Assembly (NCBI RefSeq): GCF_022482365.1
Contig: NZ_JAKVPE010000001.1
Span: 930,001 to 994,000 of the forward strand
Source of the DNA: Limosilactobacillus sp.
GTDB taxonomy: Bacteria; Bacillota; Bacilli; Lactobacillales; Lactobacillaceae
Length of the DNA: 64,000 nucleotides
Reading direction: 5' to 3'
Below, piece by piece: positions 16,281 through 24,522 of the stretch (positions within the stretch are counted from its first letter, which is position 1; each line of letters starts with the position of its first letter). The notes beneath the pieces were generated by a model. It searched no databases, was not told the DNA's origin, and saw nothing but the letters and a program-made list of their open reading frames with translations. Made by a program: the position numbers and the translations under genes.

Positions 16281-17879
16281 TTGAGAAAGTTAAAAGATTA
16301 TAAACCAACTCGCTTTATGGCTAAAGATTCTACTTACAACAAGGATGCAGCTGATTTTGCGGTTTCTTTTATTGAATGCCTCTGTCATACAAAAGGAACT
16401 TGGGCGGGTAAACCATTTGAGTTGATTGATTGGCAGGAGAAAATCATTCGTGACATTTTCGGCATTTTGAAGCCTGATGGTTACCGTCAATTCAATACCG
16501 CTTATGTTGAGATTCCAAAGAAACAAGGAAAATCAGAACTAGCGGCAGCAGTTGCCCTTTTGCTTTGCTGCGCTGATGGTGAAGAACGTGCAGAAGTTTA
16601 TGGTTGTGCTGCTGATCGCCAGCAGGCCGCCATTGTTTTTGACGTCGCCGCTGATATGGTACGAATGAACCCGGCTTTGAAGAAACGATGCAAAATTCTC
16701 GCTTCACAAAAACGGCTGATCTATGAACCCACTAATAGTTTCTATCAGGTTCTATCTGCTGACGCTTATTCTAAACATGGGTTCAATGTGTCCGGAGTTA
16801 TCTTTGACGAACTGCATACCCAACCGAACCGGAAACTCTATGACGTTATGACGAAGGGATCAGGGGATGCCAGAACACAACCTCTTTACTTTCTAATAAC
16901 CACTGCTGGTAATGATGAAAATTCAATCTGTTATCAAGTCCATCAAAAAGCAATTGATATCATGAAAGGTCGCAAACATGATCCCCGCTTTTATCCGGTA
17001 ATTTATGGTGCTGGTCGGGATGAAGATTGGTCGAGCCCCGAAGTCTGGAAAAAAGCTAATCCTTCTTTAGGAATTACAGTCAAAATGGAGAAAGTAAAAG
17101 ATGCCTATAATTCAGCCAAAGAAAACCCAGCTGAAGAAAATACCTTCCGTCAACTCCGTTTAAATCAGTGGGTTAAACAAGATGTCCGATGGATGCCGAT
17201 GGATAAATGGGATGCTTGTGCATTTCCTGTTGATCCCGATGAGTTACGTGGTCACGATTGTTACGGTGGTCTTGACCTGTCATCAACTACTGATATCACA
17301 GCATTCGTTTTGGTCTTTCCACCGCGTGATGATTCCGAAGGTTACACCCTGCTCCCCTACTTCTGGATTCCTGAAGATAATGTCGACCTGCGGGTACGCC
17401 GTGACCATGTTCCCTATGATATCTGGAAACAGCAGGGATATTTACAAACCACAGAAGGTAATGTAGTTCACTACGGATTCATCGAACACTTTATTGATGA
17501 TCTGGGAAAGAAATATCACATCCGTGAAATTGCCTTCGACCGGTGGGGAGCTGTCGAAATGGTCCAGAATCTTGAAGGAATGGGCTTCACGGTAGTGCCA
17601 TTTGGCCAAGGGTTCAAAGATATGACTCCACCAACCAAAGAGTTGATGCGCTTAACTTTGGAAAAGAAAATTGCTCACGGTGGACACCCAGTTTTGCGTT
17701 GGATGATGGACAACATCTACATTCGAACTGATCCGGCAGGCAACATCAAACCAGATAAAGCAAAATCAACTGAAAAGATAGATGGCGTTGTCGCTACTAT
17801 CATGGGATTGGATCGCGCCATTCGCAATGAAGACAGTGGTGACTCTGTTTATGATGGTCGAGGTCTATTAATGTTGTAA
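16281..17879 (+). CDS. terL: Large terminase subunit (packaging ATPase and nuclease)
   Basis: 532 residues starting at TTG, with AAAGGAAGTG upstream. ATPase motifs: Walker A IPKKQGKSELAAA near 78 and Walker B GVIFDELHTQ near 173. The RNase H-like nuclease domain begins with GGLDLSSTTDITAF near 328. Full length for the Terminase_1 family. It drives DNA into the procapsid and cuts it. It is followed by portal, protease and capsid genes in standard HK97 order. Confidence 0.94.
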   Translation: MRKLKDYKPTRFMAKDSTYNKDAADFAVSFIECLCHTKGTWAGKPFELIDWQEKIIRDIFGILKPDGYRQFNTAYVEIPKKQGKSELAAAVALLLCCADGEERAEVYGCAADRQQAAIVFDVAADMVRMNPALKKRCKILASQKRLIYEPTNSFYQVLSADAYSKHGFNVSGVIFDELHTQPNRKLYDVMTKGSGDARTQPLYFLITTAGNDENSICYQVHQKAIDIMKGRKHDPRFYPVIYGAGRDEDWSSPEVWKKANPSLGITVKMEKVKDAYNSAKENPAEENTFRQLRLNQWVKQDVRWMPMDKWDACAFPVDPDELRGHDCYGGLDLSSTTDITAFVLVFPPRDDSEGYTLLPYFWIPEDNVDLRVRRDHVPYDIWKQQGYLQTTEGNVVHYGFIEHFIDDLGKKYHIREIAFDRWGAVEMVQNLEGMGFTVVPFGQGFKDMTPPTKELMRLTLEKKIAHGGHPVLRWMMDNIYIRTDPAGNIKPDKAKSTEKIDGVVATIMGLDRAIRNEDSGDSVYDGRGLLML

Positions 17880-17907
17880 TTACGAAAAACTGAAAGGAGT
17901 TGATGCC

Positions 17908-19173
17908 ATGAGTCTATTTAATAAATTGTTCCATACCAATAAAGCTTCACCCAAAAACACCCTATCCAGCACCATGTCATTTTTCTTCGGCAGTTCGATG
18001 GCTGGCCAAAATGTGACCGAACGCACCGCAATGCAGAATACAGCAGTTTATGCTTGTGTGCGAGTCTTGGCTGAAGGATTAGCTGAACTGCCACTCCATA
18101 TTTATCAATACACCAGTGATGGTGGCAAACAGCGGGCAACTAACCACCCGCTTTATTTTTTGCTTCATGATGCGCCAAATCCAGAAATGACCAGTTTTAT
18201 CTTCCGTGAAACTTTGATGAACCATCTCTTACTGTGGGGTAATGCTTATGCTCAGATCATTCGAAACGGTCAGGGCCAGATCACTGGGCTCTATCCTTTG
18301 ATGCCAGATCGAATGGACGTTAACCGTGCTGCCAACGGTGAAATCTACTATACCTATACCCGCAACTATGATGATTACCAAGCAAACAATAAATCGAAGC
18401 AAGTCATTCTCTTATCCGATGAAGTCCTTCATATCGCAGGGTTAGGATTTGATGGTTTGATCGGCTATAGTCCAATTGCGATGGCCAAGAATGCGATTGG
18501 ATTATCCATGGCCGCCGAACAATATGGAGCCACTTTCTTCAAAAATGATGCCACGCCTGGTGGTGTTCTCGAGCACCCTAATGTAGTCAAAGATCCTGAA
18601 CGGCTTCGGAAAAGTTGGCAGTCACAATTTTCGGGATCTAATAATCACAGCATTGCTGTCTTGGAGGAAGGAATGACTTTTCACCAGCTTTCCATTCCAC
18701 CCGACCAAGCGCAATTCCTTGATACCCGAAAATTCCAACTCGACGAAATTGCCAGAATTTTTCGTGTTCCACCGCATATGGTTGGTGGCCTAGACCGTTC
18801 AACTTTCTCAAATATTGAGCAGCAATCACTAGAATTCGTAAAGTACACCCTGAACCCTTGGTGCATTCGCTGGGAACAAGCTATGAATCAACAGCTACTT
18901 TCCGCTGATGATCAACGAAAGTTCTTCGTCAAATTCAATGTTGATGGACTACTACGTGGCGATTACGAAAGCCGAATGAATGGCTATGCAATTGGACGCC
19001 AAAATGGTTGGTTGTCTGCAAATGATATTCGGGAACTTGAAGATCTTAACCGCATCCCTACTAATGAAGGCGGTGACGAATACTTGGTAAATGGCAATAT
19101 GCTACCACTCAACCAAGCTGGTAACTTCTATAATTCTCAACCATCTAAAGAAAGTGAGGAACCGAAAGAATGA
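17908..19173 (+). CDS. HK97-family portal protein
   Basis: 421 residues of the HK97-type portal family. The portal is a ring at one capsid vertex through which DNA enters and to which connectors attach. Recognisable stretches are AVYACVRVLAEGLAELPLHI near 50, a WGNAYAQIIR segment and a conserved core with FRVPPHMVGGLDRSTFSN near 285. SD AAAGGAG precedes the start. It overlaps the protease gene by four bases. Confidence 0.93.
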   Translation: MSLFNKLFHTNKASPKNTLSSTMSFFFGSSMAGQNVTERTAMQNTAVYACVRVLAEGLAELPLHIYQYTSDGGKQRATNHPLYFLLHDAPNPEMTSFIFRETLMNHLLLWGNAYAQIIRNGQGQITGLYPLMPDRMDVNRAANGEIYYTYTRNYDDYQANNKSKQVILLSDEVLHIAGLGFDGLIGYSPIAMAKNAIGLSMAAEQYGATFFKNDATPGGVLEHPNVVKDPERLRKSWQSQFSGSNNHSIAVLEEGMTFHQLSIPPDQAQFLDTRKFQLDEIARIFRVPPHMVGGLDRSTFSNIEQQSLEFVKYTLNPWCIRWEQAMNQQLLSADDQRKFFVKFNVDGLLRGDYESRMNGYAIGRQNGWLSANDIRELEDLNRIPTNEGGDEYLVNGNMLPLNQAGNFYNSQPSKESEEPKE

Positions 19174-19793
19174 AACGTTTCTGGAACTGGAGCGGTCCTC
19201 AAAATCAACGTGTCTTAACTATCAACGGTACGATTGCTGAAGATAGCTGGGTTGATGATGAAGTCACTCCCCAAGTATTTCAAGATGAATTAAGTCAAGG
19301 GAAAGGGCCAATCAATCTCTGGTTAAATTCTCCCGGTGGTGACTGTGTCGCTGCCAGTCGCATTTACACGATGCTAATGAATTATCCCGATGACGTGAAC
19401 GTCAAGATTGACGGTATCGCTGCTTCAGCGGCATCAGTTATCGCCATGGCAGGAACAAAAGTTTCCATGGCTCCAACCGCGATGATCATGATCCATAATC
19501 CATTAACCATTGTTGGTGGACAAAAAGAAGATCTTGATCAAGCTGCACAGATGCTAGCTGAAACCAAAGAATCAATCATTAATGCCTATGAGCTTAAAAC
19601 AAATCTACCCCGCGAGAAGATTTCAGCCATGATGGATGACGAAACCTGGATGAACGTTAACAAGGCCATCGAGTTAGGCTTTGCTGATGATATGCTAGGT
19701 CAAAATAAAGATATCACAGATTGTTATTCCTATTCGGATAAGCAATCGGATCTCGTTGTCCTCAATAAACTCAAACGAACAAGCAAAATCTAA
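19170..19793 (+). CDS. ClpP-like prohead (head maturation) protease
   Basis: 207 residues of the S14 ClpP-like family used as phage prohead protease. The SPGGD segment shapes the oxyanion region, the nucleophile serine is in DGIAASAASVIAMAG near 92 and the histidine is in IMIHNPL near 113. It removes the N-terminal scaffold domain of the capsid protein during assembly. The C-terminal 30 residues are less conserved. It is coupled to the portal gene by ATGA. Confidence 0.9.
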   Translation: MKRFWNWSGPQNQRVLTINGTIAEDSWVDDEVTPQVFQDELSQGKGPINLWLNSPGGDCVAASRIYTMLMNYPDDVNVKIDGIAASAASVIAMAGTKVSMAPTAMIMIHNPLTIVGGQKEDLDQAAQMLAETKESIINAYELKTNLPREKISAMMDDETWMNVNKAIELGFADDMLGQNKDITDCYSYSDKQSDLVVLNKLKRTSKI

Positions 19794-19802
19794 TATCTCT
19801 GT

Positions 19803-19829
19803 AAAGTCGCTGCAAAAGCGGCTTTCTTT
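19803..19829 (+). terminator. Weak hairpin between protease and capsid genes
   Basis: AAAGTCGCT (19803-19811) pairs with AGCGGCTTT (19817-19825), with one G-T pair, followed by a mixed CTTTG. It is a weak terminator or a 5' stabilising hairpin for the capsid message. Confidence 0.4.
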
Positions 19830-19861
19830 GTTATCACACTAATTTTTAGGAGGACTTATCA

Positions 19862-21040
19862 ATGAGTAAAATTACTGAATTACAAGAAAAGCGTGCCCGT
19901 ATTTGGAAACAAGCAAAGGATTTCCTAGATGCTAAGCAAAAGGAATCAGATGTACTCTCAGCCGAAGACAATGCCCGCTATGAAAAGATGGAGCAAGAAG
20001 TTGTCGACTTAGGTAAGGAAATCAATCGACGGCACAAGCAGGCAGAAATTGAAGTGGCACTGAACCAACCTACCTGTAAGGCCCTTACTAATTCCCCAAC
20101 TGCTGATCAGCTACCAAAGAGACAGGATGCTTATGCAAAAGATTTCTGGAAAATGATGCGTGGACATGCCGTCATGGATGCTCTTAAGGAAGGTGCGGAC
20201 CCCGATGGTGGTTTCTTAGTGCCCGACGAATTTGAAAACCAACTTATCCAAAAGTTGCAAGAAGCAAACGTGCTGCGAACGATCAGTCACGTCATCCAAA
20301 CCAATAGCGGCGAACACAAGATCCCGGTTGTTGCCAGCGAAGGAACAGCTGCTTGGCTTGAAGAAGAAGCAGCCTACACAGAGTCCAACACGCAATTTAG
20401 TCAGGTGTCACTAGGCGCCCATAAGTTAGGAACCCTAATCAAAGTGTCGGAAGAATTACTAAACGATTCCGCATTTGATTTGATGTCCTATCTCTCTGAT
20501 GAATTTGGCCGCCGACTCGGTAATGCCGAAGAACAAGCCTTTTTAACCGGTACCGGTACTGGTCAACCTACTGGCATCTTAACTGACACTAATGGTGCTT
20601 CAGCCGGATCCACAGCTGCTAAGGCCGATACGTTAACTTTTGATGATTTGATCGACCTTTTCTATTCCTTAAAGGCGCCATACCGTCAAAATGCTGTCTT
20701 TTTGATGAACGATGACACTGTGAAGGCCATCCGCAAGATGAAGGATAAGAATGACCAGTACATTTGGCAACCTTCCGTTCAGGCGGGCCAACCAGACCGA
20801 ATCCTCAATTGCCCGGTTTATACTAGTCCGTTCATGCCAACCATGGCCGCATCTAATAAGCCAGTGCTCTTTGGTGATTTCAATTACTATTGGATTGCTG
20901 ATCGTCAAGGTCGAACCTTCAAGCGTCTCAATGAACTTTATGCCGTAACTGGTCAAGTCGGTTTCTTGGGCTCGCAACGAGTAGATGCCAAAGTCATCCT
21001 CCCAGAAGCCATTAAGACTCTCGCCATGGCTGCTAAGTAG
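19862..21040 (+). CDS. HK97-family major capsid protein
   Basis: 392 residues. The first 80 or so are a charged coiled-coil delta domain (ELQEKRARIWKQAKDFLDAK), which acts as scaffold and is normally removed by the prohead protease. The rest is the HK97 fold, with GADPDGGFLVPDEF near 110, EEEAAYTES, LIKVSEELLNDS and EEQAFLTGTGTGQPTGIL. Normal length. SD AGGAGG precedes the start. This is the shell protein of the particle. Confidence 0.94.
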   Translation: MSKITELQEKRARIWKQAKDFLDAKQKESDVLSAEDNARYEKMEQEVVDLGKEINRRHKQAEIEVALNQPTCKALTNSPTADQLPKRQDAYAKDFWKMMRGHAVMDALKEGADPDGGFLVPDEFENQLIQKLQEANVLRTISHVIQTNSGEHKIPVVASEGTAAWLEEEAAYTESNTQFSQVSLGAHKLGTLIKVSEELLNDSAFDLMSYLSDEFGRRLGNAEEQAFLTGTGTGQPTGILTDTNGASAGSTAAKADTLTFDDLIDLFYSLKAPYRQNAVFLMNDDTVKAIRKMKDKNDQYIWQPSVQAGQPDRILNCPVYTSPFMPTMAASNKPVLFGDFNYYWIADRQGRTFKRLNELYAVTGQVGFLGSQRVDAKVILPEAIKTLAMAAK

Positions 21041-21056
21041 AAAGGACTGATGTAAT

Positions 21057-21335
21057 GTGGCTGCTATTACTTTGGCCGAAGCAAAAGCCTACCTAAGAGT
21101 TGATAACACAACTGAAGATGACCTCATCACAAAGTTGATTGGATCAGCAACTGCTACCGTCGAAAATGTCCTTCGTCAGCCTCTATCAGCATTCGATTCC
21201 CTTCCTGATGATATTCACACGGCAATCCTTTATACCGTGGCCTACCTTTACGAATATCGGGAAACCGCCGATTTTGATGCCATGATCAAATTTCTTCGAG
21301 CCATCTTGTCCCCTTACCGGAAGGAGGAATTTTAA
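21057..21335 (+). CDS. Head-tail connector protein (HK97 gp6-like)
   Basis: 92 residues starting at GTG. The opening ITLAEAKAYLRVDNTTEDDL and the helical remainder are typical of the gp6-like connector, which forms a ring below the portal. The ATPYRKEEF-like end (SPYRKEEF) is also common in the family. It directly follows the capsid gene, with AAAGGA upstream. Confidence 0.87.
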   Translation: MAAITLAEAKAYLRVDNTTEDDLITKLIGSATATVENVLRQPLSAFDSLPDDIHTAILYTVAYLYEYRETADFDAMIKFLRAILSPYRKEEF

Positions 21336-21719
21336 ATGCAACAGCAAAACAAACGGGTCAGTAAGATTGCTGATATTGGTGAATTAGATCGCCGTATTAC
21401 GCTGATGAAAAAGAAATATGTCGGCGAAAATCCTAATACTGGAATGTCGATGTACAAGGATGTTCGCTTAGGCGATGTGTGGGCAAAAGTTTCTGCTCTG
21501 CATGGTCAAGAATATTACACGGCGGTTACGGTCAAATTGGAAAAGCAATTGTCCTTTATTATTCGATATCGTGATGATATTGACGAAGAAACCAACATTT
21601 GGTTTGAAGGTCGTGGCTACAATATTGGCTTTATTGATGATGTCAAATATAACCATGAGTACTTGGAAATTAAGGCCGAGTATTCGAGAGGAGTTGATGA
21701 TCCGAATGAAGACAACTAG
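21336..21719 (+). CDS. Phage head closure protein
   Basis: 127 residues of the head-tail adaptor or head closure family (SPP1 gp16/HK97 gp7-like). Features are LDRRITLMKK near 16, DVWAKVSALHGQEYYTA near 47 and FEGRGYNIGFIDDVKY near 91. It plugs the portal and gives the surface on which a tail docks. SD GGAGGAA precedes the start. It is the last structural gene: the expected tail completion and tail tube genes do not follow, and its 3' end overlaps the holin gene by 14 bases. Confidence 0.88.
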   Translation: MQQQNKRVSKIADIGELDRRITLMKKKYVGENPNTGMSMYKDVRLGDVWAKVSALHGQEYYTAVTVKLEKQLSFIIRYRDDIDEETNIWFEGRGYNIGFIDDVKYNHEYLEIKAEYSRGVDDPNEDN

Positions 21720-22116
21720 TTTAACGGTAATTAATACTTGCTTTGGTGCAATTGGTGCTTTTCTCGGCTGGCTCTTAGGCGGGCTAGATGGTTTCTTATA
21801 TGTTCTCTTGATTTTTATGGTCGTGGACTATATCACCGGAGTGCTTTGTGCCATTAATGAGCATAAGCTCTCCAGCGAGATTGGCTTTCGTGGGCTTACG
21901 CGCAAAGTATTAATCCTATTGTTAGTTGGCATTGCACATTGCCTTGATATTTACCTATTAAAGAATGGTTCAGCAATCCGTACCGCTACTATTTTCTTCT
22001 ATATCTCTAATGAAGGTATTTCTCTATTAGAAAATATAAGCCGTCTGGGGCTACCCGTACCTGATAAATTGAAAAGTGTTCTCCAACAATTGCACGATAA
22101 GGACGATAATAACTAA
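21706..22116 (+). CDS. Phage holin family protein
   Basis: 136 residues with three or four membrane segments (FGAIGAFLGWLLGG, FLYVLLIFMVVDYITGVLCA, VLILLLVGIAHCLDI). The motif VDYITGVLCAINEHKLSSEIGFRGLTRK identifies the toxin secretion/phage lysis holin family, which permeabilises the membrane at lysis. The start at 21706 is preferred; 21697 is also possible but leaves only three bases after GAGGAG. No endolysin gene follows, which is unusual. It overlaps the head closure gene. Confidence 0.88.
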   Translation: MKTTSLTVINTCFGAIGAFLGWLLGGLDGFLYVLLIFMVVDYITGVLCAINEHKLSSEIGFRGLTRKVLILLLVGIAHCLDIYLLKNGSAIRTATIFFYISNEGISLLENISRLGLPVPDKLKSVLQQLHDKDDNN

Positions 22117-22121
22117 CTTTT

Positions 22122-22150
22122 GCCTGTGGACTGCGGTCTGCAGGCTTTTT
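22122..22150 (+). terminator. Strong terminator ending the late block
   Basis: GCCTGTGGAC (22122-22131) pairs with GTCTGCAGGC (22136-22145), one internal mismatch, tetraloop, then TTTTT. It ends the head-holin transcript. Confidence 0.85.
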
Positions 22151-22248
22151 GTTGTTTCTATGGTAAAATATCATCAGGTCTGAAATGGTGGGTCGCTCCC
22201 AACATGGAAGGCTTAGTGATAAGGACATGGTCGCATCACCCTTCAACT

Positions 22249-22262
22249 ATTCCTGATAACGC
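22249..22262 (+). repeat. Direct repeat DRa of a par/Fst-like locus
   Basis: ATTCCTGATAACGC, repeated with one change at 22416-22429. In par-type (Fst) type I toxin-antitoxin loci, paired direct repeats like these lie on both sides of the toxin frame and let the two RNAs interact. This copy lies just upstream of the toxin ribosome binding site. Confidence 0.55.
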
Positions 22263-22274
22263 GAGGTGATGACT

Positions 22275-22401
22275 ATGTTAATTTGGAAAGAATCGAGGAC
22301 TCGGCATTACTGCCGCCATAGTTATCGTGGCAGTCGGCCAGTTGATCATTGACTGCGCCAAAGCCTACGCGATAATAAAAAAAGCCAACCATAACGGTTA
22401 G
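22275..22401 (+). pseudogene. Type I toxin peptide frame, apparently frameshifted
   Basis: From the ATG at 22275 (SD GCGAGGTGATG) the frame reads MLIWKES and then runs into unlike residues. Moving one base after 22295 opens a hydrophobic peptide, LGITAAIVIVAVGQLIIDC then AKAYAIIKKANHNG-stop at 22401. Together these would give a 41-residue single-membrane-segment peptide with a basic tail, the usual form of Fst/Ldr-like toxins. The extra A at 22296 would silence it, unless the read is wrong or frameshifting occurs. Direct repeats and a convergent antisense RNA surround it. Confidence 0.5.
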
Positions 22402-22467
22402 CTTCATCCTCGATCATTCCTGATCACGCTTGAGGGTAACGAGATGCAGCTCGTTGCTCTCTTTTCT
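22376..22467 (-). ncRNA. Putative antisense antitoxin RNA (RNAII-like)
   Basis: A minus-strand promoter at 22474-22502 would start a transcript near 22467. The transcript ends at a hairpin, AGCTAACC-GTTAT-GGTTGGCT, with a T run at 22376-22403 (plus coordinates). The roughly 90-base RNA contains the second direct repeat and overlaps the 3' part of the toxin message. This is the convergent layout of par-type type I antitoxins. Inferred from structure only. Confidence 0.5.
22416..22429 (+). repeat. Direct repeat DRb of the par/Fst-like locus
   Basis: ATTCCTGATCACGC, 13 of 14 bases equal to the copy at 22249-22262. It lies in the region shared by toxin message and antisense RNA. Confidence 0.55.
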
Positions 22468-22470
22468 TTT
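22439..22470 (+). terminator. Terminator of the toxin message
   Basis: AACGAG (22438-22443) pairs with CTCGTT (22450-22455), followed by GCTCTCTTTTCTTTT. It is the likely 3' end of the plus-strand toxin RNA; the antisense transcript begins just inside it. Confidence 0.5.
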
Positions 22471-22473
22471 ATT

Positions 22474-22502
22474 ATGATAGCTGATCTATCCTATTTTTTC
22501 AA
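22474..22502 (-). promoter_or_regulatory. Promoter of the antisense RNA
   Basis: Read on the minus strand: TTGAAA (22502-22497), a 17-base spacer, TATCAT (22479-22474). Good sigma-70 form, pointing into the toxin locus, with no protein gene downstream on that strand. Confidence 0.55.
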
Positions 22503-22544
22503 CTTTTTAGCTGGCAGTTTTCTGTCAGCTTTTTTCTTTTACCA

Positions 22545-22584
22545 TGGTTTACTTTTCGACCTCCGCTGGCTTATCAGTGGAGGT
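22545..22584 (+). promoter_or_regulatory. Hairpin masking the ribosome binding site of the recombinase operon
   Basis: TGGTTTACTTT leads into ACCTCC (22559-22564), which pairs with GGAGGT (22579-22584). The 3' arm is the Shine-Dalgarno sequence of the gene starting at 22592, seven bases on, so the folded RNA would block translation. The leader and the loop core CTGGCTTAT recur at 7886-7924 with a different but still paired stem. Confidence 0.5.
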
Positions 22585-22591
22585 AATTAAG

Positions 22592-22825
22592 ATGACCAAA
22601 CAAGTTAAAGAAGTAACTCATCAACCACTGACGTCGATCAATACAACAATTTCGCAAAAGCAATTGCTAAATGACTTACATTATCGACAATCCAAACAGA
22701 TCATCCAGAATCTGCTTAATAAAGGCTTAATCTCGCCCACCGAATTTAAGGACATTGATGCCTTAAACAAGCAGTCATTTCCACCATTATTAGGGCCCGG
22801 AAACGTTGATACATCAGGTCTCTAG
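22592..22825 (+). CDS. Small SHOCT-like protein preceding the recombinases
   Basis: 77 residues. The C-terminal half, YRQSKQIIQNLLNKGLISPTE followed by FKDIDALNKQSFPPLLG, resembles the short SHOCT-type helical motif. Small genes with such a domain often precede serine recombinases in Gram-positive elements. It may assist or regulate recombination, but this is not established. The start at 22592 is chosen because GGAGGT is seven bases upstream; an earlier ATG at 22544 falls in the hairpin. Confidence 0.6.
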   Translation: MTKQVKEVTHQPLTSINTTISQKQLLNDLHYRQSKQIIQNLLNKGLISPTEFKDIDALNKQSFPPLLGPGNVDTSGL

Positions 22826-22860
22826 AGCTAACATACCACACTGATGAAAGGAGGTTTGTC

Positions 22861-24522
22861 ATGTCAACCATTACTAAAATCCAAAGCTACCATCGTGATG
22901 CCAAGCAACTCCGTGTAGCGGCCTATTGTCGAGTTTCAACTGACAACGTTGAACAACTTGAAAGTCTTGAGAATCAGCGTGAACACTATCAAAAATACAT
23001 TAGCAATCAACCAAACTGGCAGTTAGCTAAGATCTATTACGATGAAGGAATCTCGGGTACCAAATTGACAAAGCGTGATGCCTTAAAAGAATTACTAGCT
23101 GATTGTCATAATCACCGAATTGACCTCGTAATTACCAAGTCGATCAGCCGCTTATCACGGAATACAACCGATTGTTTACGAATCGTTCGAGAGTTACAAC
23201 AGCTGAACATCCCGATTATCTTTGAAAAGGAACATATCAACACTGGAGCAATGGCCAGCGAATTATTTCTCTCAATTCTCAGCAGTATTGCTCAGGATGA
23301 ATCTCATTCGACTGCAGGAAATTTACGCTGGTCAATCAGGCAACGTTTCGCTAGTGGTGAGTTTCGAGTATCCTCTGCTCCCTATGGATATTCAATTGAG
23401 GATGGCAACTTAGTTATCGATTCAGTGGAAGCCGGGGTTGTGCGAGAAATTTTTCAACAATTTTTAAGCGGGATGTCAGCTAGTCAAATTGCTAGAAAAC
23501 TGAATCACAGCCATGTCGCAACAAAGCGTGGTGGTCAATGGCGAAGTAACACCGTGATTAACATCTTACGAAACTGTAATTACACCGGTGATATGCTCTG
23601 CCAAAAGACTTATCGTGATGATCAATATCACCGTCATTTTAATCAAGGTGAACTCACTCAATACTTAATTGAAAACCATCATCCAAGTTTGATCAGTCAC
23701 CAAGCCTTCGATCAAGCTCAGAAAATAATTAAGGAAAATGCGCAAAAGCGCCACATTGAAGTCGGTACTCACAAGTATCAGCAACATTATCCTTTCTCAG
23801 GAAAAATCATCTGTGGATATTGCAGTACCACCTTTAAGCGACAAACCAGACCTAATAAAATCTGTTGGGCATGTCAAAAGCACTTAAAGTCTGCAAAGCA
23901 ATGCCCGATTAAAGCAATTAGTGAAGAAAGTTTGGAAGCCGCCTTCTGCAGCATGATGAATAAGTTAATCTTCAGCCAGAAGTTCCTACTGCAACCATTT
24001 CTTGAAGAACTACAAAATCAAGCTAATAGCAATTCCAATGGTGAATTAGGAAAATTGGCTGAGCAAATCAAAGCTAACGACCATAAGGCCGAAACGCTAA
24101 CCCGATTGATGCAAACTGGGCTGCTCGACAAGGCCATTTATGTTAACCAAACGGCCAAACTAGAACAAGACGCTTATCAATGCCGACAAAAGATCAAACT
24201 ACTGAATAGTCAAAATACTGATTCAGCCAACGATTTTGAAGAAGTCAGGTCTTTACTGCGTTGGTGCCAGAAAGGGCAAACGCTAACCAGCTTTAATCCC
24301 AACTTATTTCAAACTTTTGCACAGCAAATCATTGTCAACGATCCGACTGAAGTGATCTTTAAACTCAAATGTGCCTTGGAATTAACTGAAAAACTAACCA
24401 AGAAAGCCGCAGTCTATCAACAATTCTACCGTGGCATCATTAAGCAACGGTTCAATGAACCAATCAAGCAAGCCGAATATTTGTACAGCATTATCGAAAG
24501 TGAAGGTGATTTAATTGGGTAA
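22861..24522 (+). CDS. Large serine recombinase 1
   Basis: 553 residues. N-terminal resolvase domain: LRVAAYCRVSTDN with catalytic S26, then VITKSISRLSRN and FEKEHINTG. A recombinase domain follows (APYGYSIEDG, GGQWRSNTVINILRNCNYTGD). A zinc ribbon with ICGYCSTTF, CWACQK and a further cysteine lies near 330, and a coiled-coil C-terminus follows. Large serine recombinases integrate and excise elements between short att sites. It overlaps the next recombinase gene by eight bases, and the two may act as a pair. No attachment core is evident next to it. Confidence 0.92.
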   Translation: MSTITKIQSYHRDAKQLRVAAYCRVSTDNVEQLESLENQREHYQKYISNQPNWQLAKIYYDEGISGTKLTKRDALKELLADCHNHRIDLVITKSISRLSRNTTDCLRIVRELQQLNIPIIFEKEHINTGAMASELFLSILSSIAQDESHSTAGNLRWSIRQRFASGEFRVSSAPYGYSIEDGNLVIDSVEAGVVREIFQQFLSGMSASQIARKLNHSHVATKRGGQWRSNTVINILRNCNYTGDMLCQKTYRDDQYHRHFNQGELTQYLIENHHPSLISHQAFDQAQKIIKENAQKRHIEVGTHKYQQHYPFSGKIICGYCSTTFKRQTRPNKICWACQKHLKSAKQCPIKAISEESLEAAFCSMMNKLIFSQKFLLQPFLEELQNQANSNSNGELGKLAEQIKANDHKAETLTRLMQTGLLDKAIYVNQTAKLEQDAYQCRQKIKLLNSQNTDSANDFEEVRSLLRWCQKGQTLTSFNPNLFQTFAQQIIVNDPTEVIFKLKCALELTEKLTKKAAVYQQFYRGIIKQRFNEPIKQAEYLYSIIESEGDLIG

